A DNA stretch of 6,344 bases from Desulfonatronaceae bacterium UBA663 (GTDB lineage: Bacteria > Desulfobacterota > Desulfovibrionia > Desulfovibrionales > Desulfonatronaceae): assembly GCA_002299865.1 (NCBI GenBank), contig DBNV01000121.1, forward strand, positions 9,313 to 15,656. The letters are read 5' to 3'. This document shows, one piece after another, positions 1 to 6,344 of the stretch (the stretch's first letter is position 1; every line of letters starts with the position of its first letter). Under the pieces are notes generated by a model that was not told the DNA's origin, did not search any database, and worked only from the letters and a program-made list of their open reading frames with translations. The translations under genes and the position numbers were made by a program.

Positions 1-166
1 CAAGCTGCGAGCAGGTGCCGGTTCGTCCGGAAATGCCGACCCTTGAGGGCCCAACAGTCCGGCGGCGTTGATGATCATGGGCGAAGCCCGCGAGTTCTTT
101 CTGCGCGTCAAGGAATCGAACCCGGACTTTCCCGGAATTGACAAACAGTTTGGCGTTGTTAGTTGA
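1..166 (+). other. Possible 3' tail of an upstream gene, perhaps frameshifted
   Basis: Two coding-like segments lie in different + frames. Frame 3 is open from the left edge to a TGA at 69-71 and includes the stretch VPVRPEMPTLEGP. Frame 2 is open from 47 to a TGA at 164-166 and includes the stretch MGEAREFFLRVKESNPDF. Both use mostly G/C-ending codons, like the genes downstream. One reading is a single C-terminal region split by a one-base frameshift between about 47 and 68. The other is a gene ending at 71 whose stop overlaps (TGATG) the ATG at 71 of a 31-residue ORF. That ORF has no clear ribosome binding site. I do not recognise either segment, so no function is given. Confidence 0.3.
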
Positions 167-212
167 GTGCACAGGCTGTTTCATTTGTGTAACGCATTCA
201 TACAACCACGTT

Positions 213-218
213 GAAGGA
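213..218 (+). promoter_or_regulatory. Ribosome binding site that fixes the clpS TTG start
   Basis: GAAGGA lies 8 bases before the TTG at 227. An in-frame TGA at 212-214 excludes any longer clpS reading frame, and there is no nearby downstream ATG that keeps the family N-terminus. The site therefore supports a TTG start. The leader from 167 to 226 shows no strong promoter. TTGACA at 138-143 lacks a good -10 partner, and TTGAGT (163-168) with TGTAAC (188-193) is spaced 19 bases apart, so it is only a weak candidate. Confidence 0.65.
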
Positions 219-226
219 CAGTCATC

Positions 227-541
227 TTGCCCGTTGATACCGTCGATCCCAGCATCAAGAAGGACGTTTACGACGAAGATCTCATCGGCCATCCCAGACG
301 ATTCAAGGTTCTGCTGCACAACGACCATTACACCACCATGGAGTTCGTGGTCCATGTGCTGATGACGGTGTTCGGAAAAAGCGAAGCCGAGGCCACGAAT
401 GTGATGTTGATGGTTCACAAGGAGGGGATGGGCGTTTGCGGCGTGTACACGGCGGAAATCGCCGAGGCCAAGGTGGCGTTGGTGCGTCATTTGGCCAGGA
501 AGAACGGCTTTCCCCTGAAATGCACGATGGAAGAGGTTTAA
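227..541 (+). CDS. clpS: ClpS, N-degron adaptor of the ClpAP protease
   Basis: This 104-residue cytoplasmic adaptor should bind proteins with N-terminal Leu, Phe, Tyr or Trp and deliver them to ClpA. Its length matches the family (E. coli ClpS has 106). Residues 1-22 form the variable flexible N-terminal tail. The folded core starts near FKVLLHND (26-33) and carries MEFVVHVL (38-45), MLMVH (60-64) and the GVCGVYTAEIAEAKV block (69-83). Pocket residues aligned with E. coli ClpS are Asn32 (N34), Asp33 (D35), Thr36 (T38), the gatekeeper Met38 (M40) and His64 (H66). The odd point is His34, where E. coli has Asp36. The start is TTG at 227, supported by GAAGGA 8 bases upstream. The stop is 3 bases before clpA, so the two are probably co-transcribed. 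Identity is very clear from sequence; the exact ligand preference is inference. Confidence 0.97.
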   Translation: MPVDTVDPSIKKDVYDEDLIGHPRRFKVLLHNDHYTTMEFVVHVLMTVFGKSEAEATNVMLMVHKEGMGVCGVYTAEIAEAKVALVRHLARKNGFPLKCTMEEV

Positions 542-544
542 GGC

Positions 545-2842
545 ATGGTAAGCAAGGAATTGCAGCGATCGTTTCTGGTGGCCGTGCGCGAGGCCCGGGT
601 GCGCAACCATGAATTTCTGACCTTGGAGCATCTGCTTTACGCCCTCCTGAGGAACCCCGCGGCCAAGGAGATTCTTGAGCATTGCGGCGTGAAAATGGCC
701 CGTCTGAAGAGCCAGTTGGAGCGTTTTTTCCTGGACCATCTGCAGGTCGCGTCTTCCGGAGGCATGACCGAAGTGGTGCAGACGCCGAGCCTGCAACGGG
801 TCGTCCAGCGGGCCATTTTGCACGTTCAGACCTCGGGCAAGACCGAGGTCAGCGTCGGCGACGTCCTGGCCTCCATGTGTCTGGAACAGGAATCCTACGC
901 CCACTACTTTTTGCAGTCCCATGGCGTGGATCGCACGGACATTCTGGAATTCGTCTCCCATGGTCCGTCCGACCAGGCGCGGCCCGAGGAGGACGGCTGC
1001 GCCTCGTGCCGGGGCGCCGACGAGTCCAAGGAACAGAAGCGCTCCTTCTTGTTTCAGTTTACGGTGGACTTGGTGGCCAAGGCCCGGAATAAGGAAATCG
1101 ACCCGCTGGTGGGCCGCAAGCTGGAATTGACGCGGACCATGCAGATTCTGGCCAGGCGGCGTAAAAACAATCCCATCTATGTAGGCGATCCCGGTGTGGG
1201 CAAGACAGCCATGGCCGAGGGGCTGGCCCTGCGCATCGTCCAGGGGGAGGTGCCGGATTCCCTGCGCGAGGCCCGCATCTTCGCCCTGGACATGGGGGCG
1301 GTCCTGGCCGGAACAAAGTACCGCGGGGATTTCGAGGCCCGGATCAAGGGCGTGCTCAAAGAGTTGGAGGGCATTTCCGGCGCGATTCTGTTCATCGACG
1401 AAATCCATACCGTGGTCGGCGCGGGTGCCACCAGCGGCGGCAGCATGGACGCCTCCAACCTGCTCAAGCCGGCCCTGGCTTCGGGCAAACTGCGCTGTAT
1501 CGGCTCCACCACCTACGAGGAATACAAGAACCATTTCGAGAAGGACCGGGCCTTGTCCCGCCGTTTTCAGAAGGTGGAGATCCCCGAGCCTGGCCGTGAC
1601 GAAACCGTGCGCATTTTGCACGGCCTGAAGTCCTATTACGAGGAGCATCACGGGGTCCGCTACACCCCCGCGTCACTGGAGGCGGCGGTGGATTTGTCCA
1701 TCCGGCACATCAACGACCGCTTCCTGCCGGACAAGGCCATCGACGTGATCGACGAGGCCGGCGCGGTGTTCAGGCTCGACGCCGCTCGTCACCTCGCCGC
1801 TCGTCACCTCGCTAAGGGCGGCCGCAGGCGGAACACCATCCGCCCCTTGGAAATGGAACGAGTGGTGGCACGCATGGCCCGCATCCCGGAAACTAGGGTT
1901 TCCTCTTCCGATCGGGAACAGCTGCACAGCTTGGAGACGCAGTTGAAGCAGGTGGTTTTCGGCCAGGATGATGCCGTGGAGAGCCTGGCCAAGGCCATCA
2001 AGCGCTCCCGGGCCGGTCTGGGACCGGAAGGCAAGCCCACCGGCTGTTTTCTGCTCACCGGCCCCACAGGGGTGGGCAAGACCGAACTGGCCAAGCAACT
2101 GGCCCAGGTCCTAAACATCAATTTTTTGCGCTTTGACATGAGCGAATACATGGAAAAGCACGCCGTGGCCCGACTGATCGGCGCGCCGCCCGGCTACGTC
2201 GGCTTTGACCAGGGCGGCCTGCTCACGGACGCGGTGCGCAAGCACCCGCACACGGTGCTGCTCCTGGATGAAATAGAAAAGGCCCACCCCGACCTATTCA
2301 ACATCCTTCTGCAGGTCATGGATTACGCTACGCTCACGGACAACGCCGGGCGCAAGGCCGACTTCCGGAACACCATCCTGCTGATGACATCCAACGTCGG
2401 GACCCGGGAAATGTCCGCCGCGGCCATCGGGTTCGGCGCGGGCGATTCCGGCAAGGACGATCGGAGCGCCCTGGGCAAAAAGGCCGTGGAAAAGCTCTTT
2501 TCACCCGAATTCCGCAACCGCCTGGACGCAGTGATCAATTTCCACTCCCTGACCCCGGGGGTCATGGTGTGCATCGTAGACAAGTTCTTGGCCGAATTGA
2601 ACCGGCAGCTCAAGGACAAGCGGGTGGAGGTCCGCCTGACGGACGCGGCTAGGGCGTGGCTCGGCCGCAAGGGCTTTGACGCCGTGTTCGGGGCACGGCC
2701 CTTGTCCCGGCTGATGCAGGCCGCGGTGAAAGATCCCCTGACCGACGAACTGCTTTTTGGACGGCTGGCTGCGGGCGGGGTGGTGCTTGTGGACGCGCCC
2801 GTCAATGAACAGGAGCAGGAACTGGTGTTCAGCTACGAGTGA
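545..2842 (+). CDS. clpA: ClpA, AAA+ unfoldase of the ClpAP protease
   Basis: This 765-residue protein (E. coli ClpA has 758) is the hexameric ATP-driven unfoldase that feeds substrates to ClpP. The N-domain, about 1-145, has the two Clp-N repeats and is the ClpS docking site. A linker with a CASC motif follows. D1 shows Walker A GDPGVGKT (214-221), pore loop KYRG (Lys258-Tyr259, the same numbering as E. coli), Walker B FIDEIH (283-288) and an SRRF arginine-finger region. D2 shows Walker A GPTGVGKT (506-513), pore loop GYVG (550-553), Walker B LLLDE (572-576), FRNRLD and the sensor-2 GARP. The ClpP-docking loop is IGF at 628-630, where E. coli has IGL. There is no coiled-coil middle domain, which argues for ClpA rather than ClpB or ClpC. 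An exact 15-bp tandem duplication sits between D1 and D2. GAGG at 533-536, inside the clpS end, is the likely ribosome binding site. ClpP must be encoded elsewhere. Confidence 0.98.
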   Translation: MVSKELQRSFLVAVREARVRNHEFLTLEHLLYALLRNPAAKEILEHCGVKMARLKSQLERFFLDHLQVASSGGMTEVVQTPSLQRVVQRAILHVQTSGKTEVSVGDVLASMCLEQESYAHYFLQSHGVDRTDILEFVSHGPSDQARPEEDGCASCRGADESKEQKRSFLFQFTVDLVAKARNKEIDPLVGRKLELTRTMQILARRRKNNPIYVGDPGVGKTAMAEGLALRIVQGEVPDSLREARIFALDMGAVLAGTKYRGDFEARIKGVLKELEGISGAILFIDEIHTVVGAGATSGGSMDASNLLKPALASGKLRCIGSTTYEEYKNHFEKDRALSRRFQKVEIPEPGRDETVRILHGLKSYYEEHHGVRYTPASLEAAVDLSIRHINDRFLPDKAIDVIDEAGAVFRLDAARHLAARHLAKGGRRRNTIRPLEMERVVARMARIPETRVSSSDREQLHSLETQLKQVVFGQDDAVESLAKAIKRSRAGLGPEGKPTGCFLLTGPTGVGKTELAKQLAQVLNINFLRFDMSEYMEKHAVARLIGAPPGYVGFDQGGLLTDAVRKHPHTVLLLDEIEKAHPDLFNILLQVMDYATLTDNAGRKADFRNTILLMTSNVGTREMSAAAIGFGAGDSGKDDRSALGKKAVEKLFSPEFRNRLDAVINFHSLTPGVMVCIVDKFLAELNRQLKDKRVEVRLTDAARAWLGRKGFDAVFGARPLSRLMQAAVKDPLTDELLFGRLAAGGVVLVDAPVNEQEQELVFSYE
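1781..1810 (+). repeat. Exact 15-bp tandem duplication in clpA
   Basis: GCCGCTCGTCACCTC occurs twice with no gap, at 1781-1795 and 1796-1810, and is followed by GCT. It encodes the repeated unit AARHL within AARHLAARHLA. It lies between the end of D1 (after the IDVIDEAGA motif) and D2, a linker that varies among ClpA proteins. The frame is kept, so the protein is simply five residues longer. Confidence 0.95.
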
Positions 2843-3531
2843 TGCCGGTTTATGCCCTGGGCAGCCAGATCGTCTTTCCCCTGGTGGAAATGGCCGAGCC
2901 GAATGGTCTGTTGGCCGTGGGCGGAGATCTCCATCCGGCTCGCCTGATTCAGGCCTACACCCTGGGCATTTTTCCCTGGTACGGCCCGAACTCCCCGATT
3001 CTGTGGTGGTCGCCGGACCCCCGGTTGGCGCTCTTTCCCGAAGACTTCCATGTTTCGCGCAGTCTGCGTCGGGTCCTGAACAGCAGGCGCTTCGAGGTGA
3101 GCTACGACACTTGTTTCGCCCGGGTGGTCGCGGCCTGCGCCGATGCGGTCCGGTCCCAAGGGCCGGGCACATGGCTGGTCCCGGAGATGCAGCGGGCCTA
3201 TGGCCTGTTGCACCAAGCCGGTCTGGCCCATTCGGCGGAGGTCTGGGAAGAGGGCGAACTGGTGGGGGGGCTCTACGGGGTTGCGTTGGGCAGGGCGTTT
3301 TTCGGGGAATCCATGTTTCACGTCCGGAACAACGCCTCAAAGGTGGCCTTGGCGGACCTGGTTCGACGGCTGCGTGCCTGGGGCTTTCATCTGATCGACT
3401 GTCAGCAGGCCACGGAGCACATGATGCGTCACGGCGCTCGGGAAATACCGCGCAGGTTGTTCACGAAACTGTTGCACAAGGCCCTTGAACACCCCAGCCT
3501 GACGGGGCCATGGACCGAGGCGGTTCGTTGA
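2842..3531 (+). CDS. aat: Leucyl/phenylalanyl-tRNA--protein transferase
   Basis: This enzyme transfers Leu or Phe from aminoacyl-tRNA to the N-terminal Lys or Arg of proteins in the cytoplasm, creating degrons read by ClpS. The 229-residue length is typical (E. coli has 234). Family motifs appear in order: GLLAVGGDL, LGIFPWY, LWWSPDPR, TWLVPEM, AHSAEVW, LVGGLYG, FFGESMF, ASKVAL and LIDCQ. Counting from the ATG at 2842, Glu156, Asp186 and Gln188 fall at exactly the E. coli active-site numbers, which supports this start. The ATG shares its A with the clpA TGA stop (TGATG). There is no good Shine-Dalgarno at the right distance (AGGAG at 2811-2815 is too far), so translation is probably coupled to clpA. 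A GTG at 2839 would add one residue. Placement beside clpS and clpA fits the pathway. Confidence 0.97.
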   Translation: MPVYALGSQIVFPLVEMAEPNGLLAVGGDLHPARLIQAYTLGIFPWYGPNSPILWWSPDPRLALFPEDFHVSRSLRRVLNSRRFEVSYDTCFARVVAACADAVRSQGPGTWLVPEMQRAYGLLHQAGLAHSAEVWEEGELVGGLYGVALGRAFFGESMFHVRNNASKVALADLVRRLRAWGFHLIDCQQATEHMMRHGAREIPRRLFTKLLHKALEHPSLTGPWTEAVR

Positions 3532-3583
3532 TCAGGAAGTGATCATGGGACAATCGAACAGTCGACGGCCAAACGTTCGAATC

Positions 3584-3602
3584 CGGAAGCCATTGTCTTC
3601 CG
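3584..3602. other. Small stem-loop in the convergent aat/hypothetical gap
   Basis: CGGAAG (3584-3589) and CTTCCG (3597-3602) form a perfect 6-bp stem with a 7-base loop, between the ends of two convergent genes. Neither strand has a T-run directly after it, so it is not a standard Rho-independent terminator. The - strand T6 (opposite 3646-3651), just after the stop of the hypothetical gene, has no matching stem directly before it. Transcription end here may be Rho-dependent or weak. Nothing else clear is seen in 3532-3654. Confidence 0.3.
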
Positions 3603-3654
3603 TGAACGGATAGCGCTGAAGAATTTCCGGCAATCGCGTCGTTGCAAAAAATCG

Positions 3655-4170
3655 CTAGGCGGGCGTCCGGCCGTTGGCCTCCAGGATCGGCTCGTGCTGA
3701 TTCAGGTTAAAAAGCCCGTGCACCGGGAAGGGCAGAGCGTATTTAGGCACGGTTTCCAAGCGCATGCGGCCGATGCTTTTGCCCTCGGCAACGTCCGCAA
3801 GGGCGGCCAGACCTTTGGGGATGGGAAAATTCAGGGTGCAGGAGGTGATGCCCTCCAGCTTGGAACCGTAGCGATGCCGCAAATAGGCGATGACTTGATC
3901 CCGTTCCCCGGCAGTGAAGGCCTCCAGCAGCACCTTGCGGCTGTTTTCCGGATCAATAGCTTCAGCGGCTTCAGCGCCGGCTTCCGGAGGCTCGACCTCG
4001 CTAAGCAGCGCATTCCAGTCGTACTGGTCCATTTCTTTAGGATCCCAAGCGGCCCGGTACAAATGGACCTCGACATTGCGACGGCCCTTGAAGCTTTTGA
4101 TGGTCATGGTCAGGACATGGGCGCGGGGTGCCGGGGGGTCGCGATCCGGGGCGACGATGTTGATATCCAT
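3655..4170 (-). CDS. Uncharacterised 171-residue protein
   Basis: I do not recognise this family. The protein starts MDINIVAPDRD and has no signal peptide or membrane segment, so it is probably cytoplasmic. Residues 18-42 (AHVLTMTIKSFKGR to RAAW) look like beta strands. They are followed by WDPKEMDQYDWNALL (42-56), an Ala/Glu-rich stretch (60-72), a likely helix (75-101) and a Pro/Gly-rich end with PFPVHGLFNLNQHEP (147-161). There is one Cys, at 111, and no obvious catalytic motif. The ATG at 4170 was chosen because GAGG lies 6 bases upstream (opposite 4177-4180). A longer form starting with TTG at 4254 also has a strong AGGAGG and would add 28 residues, but it would leave no promoter space before uvrB. 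The gene is convergent with aat and divergent from uvrB. Codon use matches its neighbours, so recent transfer is not suggested. Confidence 0.8.
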   Translation of the reverse strand: MDINIVAPDRDPPAPRAHVLTMTIKSFKGRRNVEVHLYRAAWDPKEMDQYDWNALLSEVEPPEAGAEAAEAIDPENSRKVLLEAFTAGERDQVIAYLRHRYGSKLEGITSCTLNFPIPKGLAALADVAEGKSIGRMRLETVPKYALPFPVHGLFNLNQHEPILEANGRTPA

Positions 4171-4253
4171 GGCGTTCCTCTTGGAAAGAATTGTTTGGTC
4201 GGGGACATGAAAACTTAAGCCCTTACAATTATCATTTGAGCCATGCTTTCGCA
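4171..4253. promoter_or_regulatory. Divergent promoter region between the hypothetical gene and uvrB
   Basis: This AT-rich stretch stands out in GC-rich DNA. On the + strand, GGGACA (4202-4207) and TACAAT (4224-4229) are 16 bases apart and match sigma70 boxes at 4 and 5 of 6 positions. On the - strand, TTGCGA (opposite 4254-4249) and GATAAT (opposite 4233-4228) are 15 bases apart with 4 and 5 matches. The two -10 boxes overlap by two bases, so the promoters would exclude each other. I see no E. coli-type LexA box (CTGT-N8-ACAG). Both promoters are predictions from pattern only. Confidence 0.4.

Positions 4254-6344
<2,091 letters not shown>

Noticed and set aside
138..143. TTGACA as the clpS promoter -35 box
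   Set aside because: It lies inside a probable coding tail, and the sequence 16-18 bases downstream matches a -10 box poorly.
138..362. Alternative + frame overlapping the start of clpS
   Set aside because: It overlaps the certain ClpS frame and its translation has no conserved motif.
2013..2027. Short inverted repeat CCGGTC/GACCGG in clpA
   Set aside because: Only 6 bp in a GC-rich coding region, which is expected by chance.
2501..3340. Long open frame on the - strand across clpA and aat
   Set aside because: It spans the end of one real gene and the start of another, and its translation is Pro/Arg/Gly-rich without recognisable domains.
3639..3660. T-run terminator for the hypothetical gene on the - strand
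   Set aside because: Six Ts follow the stop closely, but the only nearby stem is a 4-bp GGCC pair located about 15 bases away.
3694..4218. Open frame on the + strand opposite the hypothetical gene
   Set aside because: The - strand gene has a better ribosome binding site and a more protein-like composition; the + frame looks like its complement.

Overview
This is a GC-rich, gene-dense bacterial window. Recognisable gene order is clpS - clpA - aat on the + strand, an uncharacterised gene on the - strand, then uvrB on the + strand running off the right edge. From memory (not checked here), clpS-clpA-aat-hypothetical-uvrB resembles the order in Desulfovibrio-type sulfate reducers (Desulfovibrionales). 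The high G/C at third codon positions and the ClpS wording fit that, so I suggest a Desulfovibrio-like organism, as an inference.

Layout. Positions 1-166 look like the tail of an upstream coding region, possibly broken by a frameshift or ending in a short overlapping ORF. Positions 227-3531 hold a tight three-gene cluster. clpS (TTG start, good ribosome binding site) is followed 3 bases later by clpA, and clpA overlaps aat by one base (TGATG). Positions 3532-3654 are a short convergent gap without a convincing terminator. Positions 3655-4170 (-) encode a 171-residue protein I do not recognise. Positions 4171-4253 are an AT-rich divergent promoter region with candidate -10 boxes overlapping back to back. 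From 4254 (or 4308) to the end is uvrB, complete apart from its last few codons.

How the genes work together. Aat adds Leu or Phe to proteins with N-terminal Lys or Arg, creating bacterial N-degrons. ClpS binds N-degrons and hands them to ClpA. ClpA unfolds the substrate into ClpP, which is not in this window. The first three genes are therefore the whole recognition side of the bacterial N-degron pathway in one apparent operon. uvrB is a separate function, nucleotide excision repair.

I see no new multi-gene system here. The points most worth checking are a His replacing a conserved Asp in the ClpS binding pocket, an exact 15-bp tandem duplication in the ClpA linker, the unassigned gene, the crowded divergent start region with competing start codons, an unusual Phe in UvrB motif VI, and three long perfect inverted repeats inside uvrB.
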